IMG/VR virus record: IMGVR_UViG_3300049324_000002
Coordinates: 1-64,000 of that record
Source of the DNA: a virus
Direction: 5' to 3' (one strand)
Length of the DNA stretch: 64,000 bases
Under the pieces are notes generated by a model, which searched no databases, was not told where the DNA came from, and was given only the letters and a program-made list of their open reading frames with translations. Below are positions 34,801-44,075 of this stretch, piece after piece; within the stretch, counting starts at the first letter, position 1, and the number at the start of each line of letters is the position of its first letter. The position numbers were made by a program, and so were the translations under genes.

Positions 34801-34917
34801 AGTAAAAGTAAGCGACCCCGCATCATTCACCACCGGCGAAATCGTAAACGTCTCCACATCAGGCAAAGGACACCTAAGAGACAAATCAGTATTCAAAACC
34901 CAAAACTCAACTAACAC
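31828..34917 (-). CDS. Tail fibre/minor tail protein with fibronectin III repeats and S74 chaperone
   Basis: The 1029-residue protein starts with a baseplate-type domain (residues about 1-390), continues with fibronectin type III-like domains (sections starting APAPPTGVTVSS and TAPPTPSTPVV) and a beta-rich fibre. The C-terminal 130 residues match the intramolecular chaperone (peptidase S74): SSGVAKKTNIKDIS followed by VLERAPSRQWEYI, GPMAEDLP and DHGSMMGFMWEILRKLH. Ser and Lys of the self-cleavage dyad are present. It is a receptor-binding candidate of the tail tip. GTG start with GAGGG upstream. Confidence 0.85.
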   Translation of the reverse strand: MLVEFWVLNTDLSLRCPLPDVETFTISPVVNDAGSLTFTYPANGVNWSVLNETVVDDRDLMIRTFIDGVAQDELLSYVSESAGDDVVEGSVWSYTGLLAAGRLSEAVVEPQGGMPTQGDDATVASNDAHYYSCTAGTIVATLMAEAVARGALTDMTWASFTGTHDSAGVSWTQIITLTFAPGTDYLKCLQGLATAGMCEFKVIGKDLKIYQPPFGVDRTLTNPPVVFREGQSIVDSPRKHTVRGTATSALVAGALGVYQWASDAGALTRRGRRIEIGVSQGQISDPTTLTAYSQFFLSGAISGTMEKTHGLTLDAGSVTGGPVPLRDFDTGDWGWSDLGSDLERLRVAQWTIAQDADGELSGSVVLNDLIAERTAALALRLQGIAGGTTITGTSNARPIPTTLIDGIAPAPPTGVTVSSIAYTTDQNVTLAAVSVQWDPVGFNSDGTAVTDLGLYAVYWKYTDVSMSPVSALLSWMLVTQTQDTFANFSAVRPGAAIQVRVGVSDTIGNFSGWSSTVNHTTASDTTAPPTPSTPVVTALLAALRVEWNGLGSLGEAMPKDFRYVEVHVSTVSSFTPTSTTLWDTIGSAAALGYTKGTYGTTYFVRLVGVDMSGNRSATSAQASGVPRQILNPDYAALSIGSAAINDLDVGKITAGTLSAAVILSGSIATAASGARFGMNSSELFAFNSSAVKTFQVTNAGAVSILGEIKTGITGARIVINPSGTAPTEIRFYPANNTLGKFISLFTADVPGYAGYSLTYLKGDRQAGLSGEAVLRMWWYEAAFGWFDSTAGLLVDTESAVYARQYSAGMNSSRLLFIAHGLRDVPYHEFAFTTSSATIDVGLGRMKKDSGDAFIIGCPAKGSAFAFQVNWIYAVAEGNTSLHVGFTADTVTQSSGVAKKTNIKDISVDVLDVLERAPSRQWEYIADHLPRGEPDPVRLRRSDPGPGEHPDVLVPVRLESSPLVGVRHHFGPMAEDLPVGVRVYTPRDPTEPHIDHGSMMGFMWEILRKLHGRLKKQGSDIEAIKAKVGL

Positions 34918-34953
34918 GAAACACCCTCACTAACCCGGGGCAAGAAAAGAAGA

Positions 34954-35769
34954 TTAACCAGCAAACAAATACTTACGCCTACCAGTCAACGCAAACACAC
35001 CAGTACTACCAGCAGTCTGCGACGCAGTCACCTGCGGAATCACATCACCAGGATCCAACACAAACCACCGAGGATCCCCACCATGCACCAACGCACTATA
35101 AGAAGGCGTAATAGATGTTCCCGTCAAAGTCCACAACCCACAATCAATAGCCACAGACTGCGACCCCGTCAACACAGCATTATACTGAACATAAACCCCA
35201 GACGAAGACAACAACTTAGGATTCGTGCAAGGACCCGTAAACTTCACAATCAAATCATCCATAGGAGCCGTCGCACCAGTAAACGCAGAAACATTCCACA
35301 CACCAGTACCAGTCTTAGACTCCGTCACATCAACCGTATCTTTCCAAAAAGCACCCGACACCCGCAACGTCACAGCAAACTCAGCCCTCGACGCCCCAGC
35401 CAAAACCGTCATATCAATAGCATCAACAACCTGACCATTCACCTGCCGATGCGAACCATCCTCCAAAGTCTGCACCAACACCACATCATCAACACTAAAC
35501 AACATACCCAACCGATCAGCATTCTTCTGCAACATAGTGCGCAACTTCTTATCACTAGGCAGAGTGCCATCAGTGTTACAACCATTAATCCAAAAAGGCA
35601 GAATAACAGTACCAGAAGAATACTTCTTACGAGGAGTACGAACCGTCCCATGCCGACCCGGGACATCCAAATCTTTACCACGCTTAGGAGGACTAGTCCA
35701 ACGACCAGTCAAATCCCCAACATTATACGCCAAATTAGATATATCAACACCATTCACAGTCATAGACAT
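34954..35769 (-). CDS. Distal tail protein (Dit-like)
   Basis: The 271-residue protein follows the tape measure gene, in the normal position for Dit. Features: VNGVDISNLAYNVGDLTGR, VPGRHGTVRTPRKKYSSGTVILPFW and VNGQVVDAIDMT with FAVTLRVSGAFW, typical of siphovirus distal tail domains, then a C-terminal galectin-like half. ATG with GAGG before it. Confidence 0.75.
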   Translation of the reverse strand: MSMTVNGVDISNLAYNVGDLTGRWTSPPKRGKDLDVPGRHGTVRTPRKKYSSGTVILPFWINGCNTDGTLPSDKKLRTMLQKNADRLGMLFSVDDVVLVQTLEDGSHRQVNGQVVDAIDMTVLAGASRAEFAVTLRVSGAFWKDTVDVTESKTGTGVWNVSAFTGATAPMDDLIVKFTGPCTNPKLLSSSGVYVQYNAVLTGSQSVAIDCGLWTLTGTSITPSYSALVHGGDPRWFVLDPGDVIPQVTASQTAGSTGVFALTGRRKYLFAG

Positions 35770-35782
35770 GTGAAAACCTCAC

Positions 35783-38700
35783 TCACGAGAACATCCCCAT
35801 CAAAGACAAAGAACGCATACGAGCCGCCGCCGAGTCAGAAGCAGTCTCAGCAACCGGATTATAGATGTTCGTATTAATGACAACATCCCTAGATGAGTCA
35901 CTACTAGAAGCGCCATGCACCACCGTAGAAGATGACCCGGCCGACAACGCCGCATCCAACCCGGCCCGCACAGCACCCCCCAACGCAAACCGCTGCACCG
36001 ACGCACGCCCCACAGGCGAGAACAAGTCAGCAGCATGCACCCCACCTGACGCGTTCAACCTCGTCAACAAATCAAGGCCAAGTGCCTCCGACACACCCCT
36101 ACTCAAAACAAACTCACCCGGCGTCAACATCGCCGGAACCGAATCACCCCCACCCGGCCCAGAAGCAGTAACCACACCACCATCCGCGTAACCGTGACCC
36201 TTCCACCCCGCAGCCAACGAACCATACGCAGCCACAGTATACTTAATAGCAGAAGTAATATTAGCCATAGGATCAACCGACACACCATACGAATAAGGAC
36301 CCTTATCAAACCTAGCATCCTTGTAAGCCGCGTACGTGCCAGCGATAACCTGCATCAAACCAACAGAAGGATGACCAGCCTGCCAGTTCGAATCCCACTG
36401 ATTAACCACAGTAGGATTACCACCAGACTCAGTGCTCATCTGCATCAACAAGGCACCGATATTCTCAAGAGCCTGATTCTCAGCAGTCAGTGCCGCTAAC
36501 CCAGTGGCCCTCCACTGCTCAACGCCAGCCCCACCACCCTGCAACAACCCACTCGCACCAGCATTAGCCAACGCCGCTGCAGCGGCAGCCGCCCGCGCCG
36601 CATAATCCTTAGCCTTCTCAATAACCGCGTCAATAACTTTAGAAGGTATAGCCTTCATAACATCAGTGAAGCCACCTGACCCGGGCACACGCCCAGCATC
36701 ATCAGACACCCCACCAAACAACGTACGAACAGACCCAACAGGATCCGACACCATCGAAGCAATCGCGCCCGTAACATCACCAACGACACCACCACCAGCA
36801 AACCTATTCCCACCCGCTGGCTTAGCACGACCACCAGAATAAAACTCATTCGCCTTGTAAACAAAGTCAGGACCCAGTCCCCGAACAGCCTCAGGAACGA
36901 GTACTCCCTCTCCTGGCGAGAGGACCACTGGTACCGAGTCCCGACCCGGAGCATAGCCAGGGAGAACACCACCCTCAGCCAGCAACGCAGCAGGCGCTAG
37001 CTTCCCCAACCCGAACACACCAGCAAGACCATTCCACAACGGAACAATCCCACGATTGTAAACAACGTCAATCACAAAGTTAACAGGACCCTTAGCAATA
37101 TCACCTAACCTGTTCCAAGCACCCTCAATAGCACCAATAACATTCGTAAAAGTATCACCAAGAAGATGTACCACACCCATAAAGCCATTGAAGATAGGCA
37201 AGAGGATGTTATTGTAAATGCCTGTGAAAGCACCACCAATGAAATCTAGAGCAGGCTTAATAGCATTATTCCACAACCACAAAGCAGCGTTACCTGTATC
37301 CTGGAAAGCTCTGACCAAAGAATCAATCACAGGCTTAACAAGAGTATTCCACAAGAAACCAAACGCAGCCCCCATGAAATCAAGAGCAGGCTTAATAGCA
37401 TTAACCCACAACCACGTACCAGCATCACCTAGCTGCTGTAACCCCTCCAAAAACAAGTCAACAATAGGCTTGATAACATTAGTCCACACAGCAGTGAAGA
37501 AAGCACCAACAGCATCCAACGCACCAATAACAATATTACGGAACGTCTCAGAATGCGTCCAAGCATAAATAAACGCAGCAACCAAAGCTGCAATCGCAAG
37601 AACAACCAACCCGATAGGGTTAGCATCCATCGCAGCATTCAACAACCACTGCACCGCAGCCCACGCAGCAGTAGCACCCTTAACAATCGCAGACCCCGCA
37701 GCAAACAACAACTGCTTAGCATTAGCAGCTAAAGTCTCAACACCCAACTTAATGTAACTACCTGCAGCGCTAGCAACAGCACCCGCAACCTGCAAAGCAG
37801 ACCCAACAGCCTTACCTAACCCAGACGCTGCACTACCAGCCGCACTAGCAACAGCACCCGACAACGTAGAAGCAACACCAGACAACGCAGACTTAGCAGC
37901 CTCAGCAAGAGGCTTAATCTTCGCCAAACCAGCCGAAATGACTTCCGGTGCAAACGACCCAGCAATAGAACCTGCAATACCACCAACCGCTGCACCAGTA
38001 TCCCCACCCACCGCCTGGCCGATCGCTGCCCCGGCCAGACCACCACCAATAGACCCCGCGATCCCACCGGCCACCCGCCCCACAGCCACCGCGCCACGGC
38101 CCACAGAGCCCGCCACCGCGCTCAACCGCGACGGCGCAGCAGGTGCCGAGCGAGGAGTACCAGGAGGATAAAAAGGCGCAGCCCCAGCAGGAACAGCAGT
38201 CTGAACAGGCGACGCTGCAGGAGTCCCCGGCTTGAACACCGACATCGCCGCGCCGCCCACCGCAGCACCGGCACGCGCCGTAATCGTACGAGGAGTAGCA
38301 GTCTCACCCGCAACAGCCGACTTCACACCACCAACAAAACTCGTAGGAGACGCCTTAACCGGAGCAGCCTCACCAGCCAAATAAGAAGCAGACCGCCCAG
38401 CCAACGCGTTAATCCCACCAGCAACACTAGACAAACCAGTAATAGAACCTATCAGCTTGATTGCTTTCAACCCACCAGCAATCGCCAACAACCACACACC
38501 AAGCTCAGCAATATAAGGAACCGAAGTGATAGCCTGCAAAACAGAAGCAAAAATATTCAATATAGTAACGAAAGCTGACAAACCACCTCCGCCTCCAGCA
38601 TTAACCAAGTTAGTAAGAACATCAGCAAGCTTCGAAATAATCTCAATAAGCTGCTGACCAATAGAAAGTGAAACATCCTTCATTGCAGCAGCAAGACGCT

Positions 38701-41032
38701 GGAACGCAGGAACCAAATTATCTCTAACCGCAACCAGCAACTCATAAGTTGTCTTAGAAGCACCAGTCCCAATAATAGACGTAGCCAACATACCAAGCAA
38801 CTGCAAAATGATACGGATCGAAGGCTCCATATCATCGAAATACTTCTTTAGCTTACCAAAACCCTCAGCAGTGTGTAGGTAATCATTAGTCTTCTTCGTC
38901 AACTCCTCAAACGACGTCAACAACCGCTCACCCAAAGGAGCCGCTGCTGCGAAAACCTGATAAAGAATGCCACCAACATTCTTCAGGATGTTACCAAGAA
39001 GAGATAGTATATCTTTAACTTTAACAAAGAAATCAGTAAGCTGACCAGTATCACGAGCAGCCTGAGTAGTCGCTTTAATATGCTCAGACCAAGCCAACGT
39101 CAGCTTGGTCAACCAGTCCAACAGCGGAACAGCCGCCATAGACAAGTTTTCAATAACGCTAAGAAGATTAAGGAGTATGTGCCCAAAGTTATCTACAAGC
39201 TTTGGACCTTCCCCAGTACCAAACGAAAGGAAGTCCTTCTGAAAACTGTTAAGCTCAGCAGCACCGTCATTAGCAAGAGAACTAAGAACAGCGCCAAAAG
39301 CTTTAATAGAAGGTATTGCTACTGAGTCAACCAGAGGAATGACTGCTTTAATCGCAGTCTCTAACCCGGGCAGGAACGCGCCCTCAGCGGCGCCAGTAAT
39401 CTTATCAACCAACGGGATAAGAGACTGCAAAAAATAAACAAACTGCTGGCCAGCAGGAGCCAAATGCGACATTGCAGTAGCAAGAGCAGTCTGTGCCGCA
39501 TTCTGCTTATTCGCTGCACTCGAAACCTGCTCAAGCGCAGCCTCTAACGAACGCTGCGCCTGCGTAACCGACTGATCCGCAGACAACATTCTATCCGCAG
39601 CAGTAACCCGTGCATCCGCAGCATTCTCAACTGCTTGTGTCTCAGCATCCTTAGCGCTCGCTACCTGATTAGAAGCATTAACTACATTAGCTGCTCCATT
39701 AACACCATCAGCCTGCGCTTTAGTATTATCTTCAGTAGCTCTCGAAGATGAAATCCTTGCTTCGGCTAAACGCTGCTCAGCCTCAGCAACCTGCAAATCA
39801 GCTTTACGCTTATCCAAAGCCGTAGAAGTAGCACTAGCATTAACTGCAGCTTGATTCTGCTGTGCATCAATAAGAGCAATCTCAGCAGACTCGACCGACA
39901 GCCTAGCGTCGATCTCAGCATTCTGCATATCAATGAGATCGCGTACAGCTTTCTCACGCTCAGCATTCAAACTAGCAAGAGCAGTCTGAACATCCTTATG
40001 CGCCTGCGCTAAAGCTTTATCTGCAGCCGCTACATCTTTCTCACCCTGTACCTCAGCCTGCGCTCGCGAACGCTCCGCATTAGCCAGAGCATCCTGCGCA
40101 TTAGCCAACCCACGCGTGGCCGACGCAGCCGCCTGAGCATCAGACGCAGCCGACTGAGCAGACTGAGACTGTGCACTCTGTAAAGCCTTTAAGGCAGTAC
40201 CAATACCCTTAAAAGCCAATAATGCTGTGCCCACTGCCCCGGCCGCCGCTAAAGCAGCAGGACCCAACGCAGCAATCGCACCCGCAGCAGGCGCAGCAGC
40301 ACCCAAAATGCCGATCAGCGCGCCACCCAGCGCAACGATCGAACCAATCAGCCCACCAATAAAAGCCGGTAGAGCCGGGGCAACCATCAACAATAGAGTA
40401 CGCAAAAACTTAGACGACGAAGAATCCGCGTCCTTAGAAGAACTACTATAATTCTTCAGCTCAGATGAAAGAGAGGCGAAATACCCCTTAGACTGCTGAG
40501 CCGACGATCCAGTACGACGATTAGAATCACCAAGCTTATCTGAAGAACGTGCAGCATCGTCAGTATCCCGAGCCACATCCTTTAACGCAGCAGAATGCGC
40601 CTTATGTGCAGTAGTCGCATCTTTAGCAGCATTCTTCTCTTTACCAAGAGCAGTAGAATGCCCATCACTACTAGACGAGGCATCCTTCTCAGAATTAACC
40701 AAATTGGCAAGACTCGCCGACAACTTCTGAACCATATCAAGCTTAGAACTAGCAGCCTGCTGCTCTTTATTCAAAGCAATAGTATGCTTGTCCGCAGACT
40801 TCGTTGCAGCTTCCTCACCGCGCTGCAACGAAGTAGTTAACTTATCAGTCTCACCACGCAACTTAGACTGAGCAGTCGCCATCTTCGAAACATTGGACTC
40901 AAACGCCTTCGAAGATGCTGGGTCAGAAGCCAACGACTTTAATGCCGTAAGCTTCGCAGCAGTCTTATCAACCTCACTATTCAATGAAGCGAAATCGGCG
41001 ACAGCCTTAAAAACCGCTGTAGCGGAAGGCAC
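35783..41032 (-). CDS. Tape measure protein with lytic transglycosylase domain
   Basis: At 1749 residues this is the largest gene. The N-terminal half is a long Ala/Ser/Asp-rich coiled coil, the middle has many hydrophobic patches with Gly/Ala-rich helices and Trp-containing repeats (AIKPALDFMG and similar, about three copies). Near the C-terminus ALLMQMSTESGGNPTVVNQW and GLMQVIAGTYAAY form an SLT-type transglycosylase domain with the catalytic Glu in STESGGNP. It sets tail length and helps DNA pass the cell wall. If the scaffolded length rule (about 1.5 angstrom per residue) holds, the tail would be about 260 nm. Confidence 0.93.
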   Translation of the reverse strand: MPSATAVFKAVADFASLNSEVDKTAAKLTALKSLASDPASSKAFESNVSKMATAQSKLRGETDKLTTSLQRGEEAATKSADKHTIALNKEQQAASSKLDMVQKLSASLANLVNSEKDASSSSDGHSTALGKEKNAAKDATTAHKAHSAALKDVARDTDDAARSSDKLGDSNRRTGSSAQQSKGYFASLSSELKNYSSSSKDADSSSSKFLRTLLLMVAPALPAFIGGLIGSIVALGGALIGILGAAAPAAGAIAALGPAALAAAGAVGTALLAFKGIGTALKALQSAQSQSAQSAASDAQAAASATRGLANAQDALANAERSRAQAEVQGEKDVAAADKALAQAHKDVQTALASLNAEREKAVRDLIDMQNAEIDARLSVESAEIALIDAQQNQAAVNASATSTALDKRKADLQVAEAEQRLAEARISSSRATEDNTKAQADGVNGAANVVNASNQVASAKDAETQAVENAADARVTAADRMLSADQSVTQAQRSLEAALEQVSSAANKQNAAQTALATAMSHLAPAGQQFVYFLQSLIPLVDKITGAAEGAFLPGLETAIKAVIPLVDSVAIPSIKAFGAVLSSLANDGAAELNSFQKDFLSFGTGEGPKLVDNFGHILLNLLSVIENLSMAAVPLLDWLTKLTLAWSEHIKATTQAARDTGQLTDFFVKVKDILSLLGNILKNVGGILYQVFAAAAPLGERLLTSFEELTKKTNDYLHTAEGFGKLKKYFDDMEPSIRIILQLLGMLATSIIGTGASKTTYELLVAVRDNLVPAFQRLAAAMKDVSLSIGQQLIEIISKLADVLTNLVNAGGGGGLSAFVTILNIFASVLQAITSVPYIAELGVWLLAIAGGLKAIKLIGSITGLSSVAGGINALAGRSASYLAGEAAPVKASPTSFVGGVKSAVAGETATPRTITARAGAAVGGAAMSVFKPGTPAASPVQTAVPAGAAPFYPPGTPRSAPAAPSRLSAVAGSVGRGAVAVGRVAGGIAGSIGGGLAGAAIGQAVGGDTGAAVGGIAGSIAGSFAPEVISAGLAKIKPLAEAAKSALSGVASTLSGAVASAAGSAASGLGKAVGSALQVAGAVASAAGSYIKLGVETLAANAKQLLFAAGSAIVKGATAAWAAVQWLLNAAMDANPIGLVVLAIAALVAAFIYAWTHSETFRNIVIGALDAVGAFFTAVWTNVIKPIVDLFLEGLQQLGDAGTWLWVNAIKPALDFMGAAFGFLWNTLVKPVIDSLVRAFQDTGNAALWLWNNAIKPALDFIGGAFTGIYNNILLPIFNGFMGVVHLLGDTFTNVIGAIEGAWNRLGDIAKGPVNFVIDVVYNRGIVPLWNGLAGVFGLGKLAPAALLAEGGVLPGYAPGRDSVPVVLSPGEGVLVPEAVRGLGPDFVYKANEFYSGGRAKPAGGNRFAGGGVVGDVTGAIASMVSDPVGSVRTLFGGVSDDAGRVPGSGGFTDVMKAIPSKVIDAVIEKAKDYAARAAAAAAALANAGASGLLQGGGAGVEQWRATGLAALTAENQALENIGALLMQMSTESGGNPTVVNQWDSNWQAGHPSVGLMQVIAGTYAAYKDARFDKGPYSYGVSVDPMANITSAIKYTVAAYGSLAAGWKGHGYADGGVVTASGPGGGDSVPAMLTPGEFVLSRGVSEALGLDLLTRLNASGGVHAADLFSPVGRASVQRFALGGAVRAGLDAALSAGSSSTVVHGASSSDSSRDVVINTNIYNPVAETASDSAAARMRSLSLMGMFS

Positions 41033-41059
41033 CGATTCACCCCACTTCTAGCATACCCA

Positions 41060-41503
41060 TCATTGACGGGTAGGAAATATCCCCATCAATTTCTCGAACG
41101 AACCTGGAACAGGCTCAATAACTGACGGGCTAGTGGTTTCTTCGGGTTCCTCCGGGATAATCGAGAGATTCATTGCAGCTCGCTGCAATTCCTTCGCGCC
41201 ATCCGAAGACATAGCGGTAGCCGCAATAAAAGTGGCGAGGGCTCTGGTCTGCCATTCTAAATACAACCGAGACTTAGCATCCTCAACAGACAAACGCTCT
41301 CGAACAGACTCAACAATCTGCCTTACTCGACGGACGGTGAGGTCGAGGACACAATCGTCGGACCATCCGTACTCGGAAGAGATGAGGTCACAGGTTCGGG
41401 CAAAGGCTCCTGCAACCCTGCTGTCTGATCGATAGACGCCTGTTGGATCACTGCGAGAGTAGGATCGGTCTTCGCGGCGACCTTGAACATCGCCGCTAGG
41501 CGT
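41060..41503 (-). CDS. Tail assembly chaperone, -1 frameshift extension
   Basis: The frame has no start codon for over 200 nt upstream of 41293, but it is open back to a TAA that overlaps VV-type codons GTT-AAT near 41540. Its N-terminal part reads GVYRSDSRVAGAFARTCDLI and SSEYGWSDDCVLDLTVRRVR, then a chaperone-like end (YLEWQTRALATFIAATAMSS). Joined by -1 slippage to the upstream chaperone it would give about 304 residues (157 + 147). This is the normal gpG-gpGT arrangement before a tape measure gene. Confidence 0.85.
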   Translation of the reverse strand, partial: TPSGDVQGRREDRSYSRSDPTGVYRSDSRVAGAFARTCDLISSEYGWSDDCVLDLTVRRVRQIVESVRERLSVEDAKSRLYLEWQTRALATFIAATAMSSDGAKELQRAAMNLSIIPEEPEETTSPSVIEPVPGSFEKLMGIFPTRQ

Positions 41504-41973
41504 TTCCCCAAAGCAACCAGATCGTCTTTCTCCTGATTAACCACAGTCTCGATGATGGTCACAACATCACCAATATCCGGATTCTCCAACTCCGAATACA
41601 ACACATCAACAAGCTGAGCGTTACGCTCCTTAGCCTGCTTATCCCGACCCGGAGTCAGACCAACCGGCTCCACCACAGACTGAATAAACGCGACCGTCTC
41701 ATCCTCAGCCTCAGGCAACGCAATAACCGCAATAGCTAACAATTGCGTGCCAAACACCTCGGCGGCATTCTCATCAGTCGCCATCGACAAAGCATCACGC
41801 AAAGCCGGAAGATAAGAAGAACCACCACGCGTCACAATACGAAGCAGCTTAAACAACTGCCTCATACGCAAAGGCAGTACCTTCGCTGAAATACCAGAAG
41901 ACAAATCAACAACAGCAGACTCTGGATCAAGACGATCGATCTCAGAAGTAGGATCAGTCACAACATTAACCAC
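41323..41973 (-). CDS. Tail assembly chaperone (gpG-like)
   Basis: The 216-residue product starts at GTG 41973 (GGGAG seven bases before). It is helical and acidic, as are other actinophage tail chaperones (VDLSSGISAKVLPLRMRQLFKLLRI). It ends at TAA 41325. Expressed both alone and as a frameshifted longer form, it coats the tape measure protein during tail assembly. Confidence 0.85.
   Translation of the reverse strand: MVNVVTDPTSEIDRLDPESAVVDLSSGISAKVLPLRMRQLFKLLRIVTRGGSSYLPALRDALSMATDENAAEVFGTQLLAIAVIALPEAEDETVAFIQSVVEPVGLTPGRDKQAKERNAQLVDVLYSELENPDIGDVVTIIETVVNQEKDDLVALGKRLAAMFKVAAKTDPTLAVIQQASIDQTAGLQEPLPEPVTSSLPSTDGPTIVSSTSPSVE
41503..41509 (-). other. Programmed -1 frameshift site GGGGAAA
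   Basis: Read on the minus strand the zero-frame codons are TTG GGG AAA CGC. The heptamer G-GGG-AAA permits P-site re-pairing (GGG to GGG) one base back. It lies after the TAA that closes the -1 frame upstream and well before the chaperone stop. Other slip sites downstream cannot be excluded, as the overlap is long. Confidence 0.65.
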
Positions 41974-42007
41974 GTACGCGCTCCCTGGCGTCTAAAAAAG
42001 AATGGAA

Positions 42008-42550
42008 CTAGGCTGCAGAGGTATTCACCAAACGACCGATAGACTGCTCAGTAAGAGCAACACCAGCCTCATCAACAGTAGAAAGAACTGCACGACCAGT
42101 GTAGTTAACGGTCATGCCATCCTTATAGGTAGGACCATCAAACGCGATCGGCTGGAACTGAACACGATAAAGAACAATGTCCATGGTACGAATCGCGCCC
42201 AAAGAATCCTTAGACGGCACACGAATCAATACAGGCTTAGGTGGCTGGTTCAAACTGCTCTGATTCCACAGCGGAACGCTCCAACTATCTGAAGACGATG
42301 TCACTGTAGCGCCAGTCAACAGCGAGATAACTCTAAAAGGAATGTAGCCAGAGCTAATCTTCAGCTCAGCATAGTTGAACCAAAACCAGCTAGACAGCAC
42401 TGCGTTATCGCCAGTGTTATCATGCTGATCTGAGTTAACCGCTACAGAACCCTCACGAACACCATAAATATCCGCTTGCTCAGCGCCAGTCGTGCCGTCA
42501 AGGATAGCAGCGTGAGAAACGCTAAACCCTTCAAAAATTCCCGTAGACAC
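42008..42550 (-). CDS. Major tail (tube) protein
   Basis: The 180-residue protein is directly upstream of the tail chaperone genes, the usual place of the tail tube protein. It is beta rich (VREGSVAVNSD, YIPFRVISLLTG, RTMDIVLYRVQFQPIAF) and ends in GRAVLSTVDEAG. GTG start preceded by GAGGGA. The leader 42551-42630 contains no gene; there is an inverted repeat AGCTCA/TGAGCT. Confidence 0.7.
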   Translation of the reverse strand: MSTGIFEGFSVSHAAILDGTTGAEQADIYGVREGSVAVNSDQHDNTGDNAVLSSWFWFNYAELKISSGYIPFRVISLLTGATVTSSSDSWSVPLWNQSSLNQPPKPVLIRVPSKDSLGAIRTMDIVLYRVQFQPIAFDGPTYKDGMTVNYTGRAVLSTVDEAGVALTEQSIGRLVNTSAA

Positions 42551-42630
42551 TATCGAATCCCTCAGCTCAAAAGTAGAAACACACGACTGACTTCTGAGCT
42601 ATGGCATTCATTGCTCAACGCCCAAAGGCG

Positions 42631-42897
42631 CTAGCCCTCAGATGGATGTTCGGCGCCACTGATCGCAACACGAAGAATCTCTGTCTCCACCAACTCACCA
42701 AGAATATCAAACCTATGCAAAATCAACTTAATGTCAGAATGCCCTTCAGAACGCAATCTACGACGGCAATCCTGGCAAGCCATCTCCAAAAGATTGCCAG
42801 ACGTCACTTCAGGTTGCTCACCACTCACACGCAACTTAGCCAGTAACTTACGTGGCCCTAAAGGACAACGCAAAGAAATCTCAGAAGGGGCAGTCAC
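42631..42897 (-). CDS. Com-like zinc-finger phage protein
   Basis: An 88-residue protein with RCPLGPRKLLAKLRV and LLEMACQDCRRRLRSEG, then LILHRFDILGELVETE. Cys at positions about 11, 41 and 44 give a small zinc knuckle of the type common in actinophage structural regions. GTG start overlaps the glycosyltransferase stop. Function unknown. Confidence 0.6.
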   Translation of the reverse strand: MTAPSEISLRCPLGPRKLLAKLRVSGEQPEVTSGNLLEMACQDCRRRLRSEGHSDIKLILHRFDILGELVETEILRVAISGAEHPSEG

Positions 42898-44075
42898 TAA
42901 GACACCTTGTCCAAAGCACTACGGATATCCGAGTCACGAACAACAGCCGACCCGGCCCCCGAACGGCACGAACGCATCAACGACGCAACCTCTAACCCAC
43001 GCCCACCGGCCAACACAGGAAGTCTCAACAACAATCTCTCTAAAACAGAATCCCAATTCATCATCGCAGGCAACACACGTGCGGCAGCCTCAACACGCGG
43101 CCTAATAGACGCACGATCCTTATACAAATCCAACATAATCTCTGACAAATGATCTACAGAAACTTTCGCTCCCTTAACACCAGGAGTAAAATCCTTCCAC
43201 TCAAAACTCACAGGCCACGCATACTGCGAAGACATCCACTGTGCATGCCCACCCATCAAGGGAGCAACCACAGCCCCACCAGACATAGCAAACTGCACAG
43301 CCGGACGATTCTTACCTTCACCCCACGACGGAGCCAACAACACATGACAAGAATTATACAAATCAAATAACTTATCTTCAGACCAAGACTCAGCAATAAC
43401 CTTCAACCCAGGACACCACTGCTCCATAGCAGGATGCAACCCAGGAAAAGTAGTCTTCAAAATCAACTCAGCATCAGCAAGCTCACCAGCATCGCGAAGC
43501 TGCTTAAACGCCTCAATAGCAACCCACGGATTCTTCCTCGTAGAAAGAGCACCAGCCATCAAAAACTTAAACGGACTAGCAAACCAATCACGCTTACACT
43601 CAAGAACCGGATCCACACCCCCCTGCAACACCGAAATATTATCACAATAAGGTTCCAACGCGCGGCGCGAAACCTCATCATAAGCAAGAACAGAATCGAA
43701 CCTATCCAAAGACTGCTTAAGATTCTGTCTCACATTAAACGCATGCTCACAATTATTAGGACCAAGCTCATCAACATTATCCAGTGAATCCCACTCCCAC
43801 ATCGTCCAGGCCAAAGCAACCGTAGACGCACACCAAATACCACACTGATCCGGCTTAGCCAACTCCTGAGGACACCTATGCGAAATAAGTAAATCAACCA
43901 TATCAGGAATAGGACGCGTCAAAGCTGCAGCAATATCCCTAGGCAGCGGAGGGAAGACAGAAGACGGAGCCAAAAACGTATCAGCACCCCACTGCTGAAA
44001 CGCACGAACAAGCTCAATCCCATCTTTACCGTAACCAGTTACTGAATTGGCAGGAGCAGAGATCAGTACTTTCAT
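42897..44075 (-). CDS. Glycosyltransferase (GT-B fold) within the virion operon
   Basis: I use ATG 44075 (MKVLISAPANSVTGYG). The 392-residue protein has a GT4-like plan: Gly-rich N-terminus, LLISHRCPQ, VLQGGVDPVLE, FLMAGALSTRKNPWVAIEAF, LKVIAESWSEDKLFDLYNSCHVLLAPSWGEGKNRPAVQFAMSGG (here described in parts) with the E/GE motif near the end. It probably transfers sugars to a capsid or tail protein; glycosylated virions are known in actinophages. The gene sits between the tail terminator-like gene and the zinc-finger gene. Confidence 0.8.
   Translation of the reverse strand: MKVLISAPANSVTGYGKDGIELVRAFQQWGADTFLAPSSVFPPLPRDIAAALTRPIPDMVDLLISHRCPQELAKPDQCGIWCASTVALAWTMWEWDSLDNVDELGPNNCEHAFNVRQNLKQSLDRFDSVLAYDEVSRRALEPYCDNISVLQGGVDPVLECKRDWFASPFKFLMAGALSTRKNPWVAIEAFKQLRDAGELADAELILKTTFPGLHPAMEQWCPGLKVIAESWSEDKLFDLYNSCHVLLAPSWGEGKNRPAVQFAMSGGAVVAPLMGGHAQWMSSQYAWPVSFEWKDFTPGVKGAKVSVDHLSEIMLDLYKDRASIRPRVEAAARVLPAMMNWDSVLERLLLRLPVLAGGRGLEVASLMRSCRSGAGSAVVRDSDIRSALDKVS

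Noticed and set aside
41060-41293. Independent 77-aa gene after the tail chaperone
   Set aside because: Its only start would be an internal TTG without a ribosome binding site, while the same frame continues upstream as chaperone-like protein; a -1 frameshift product explains it better.
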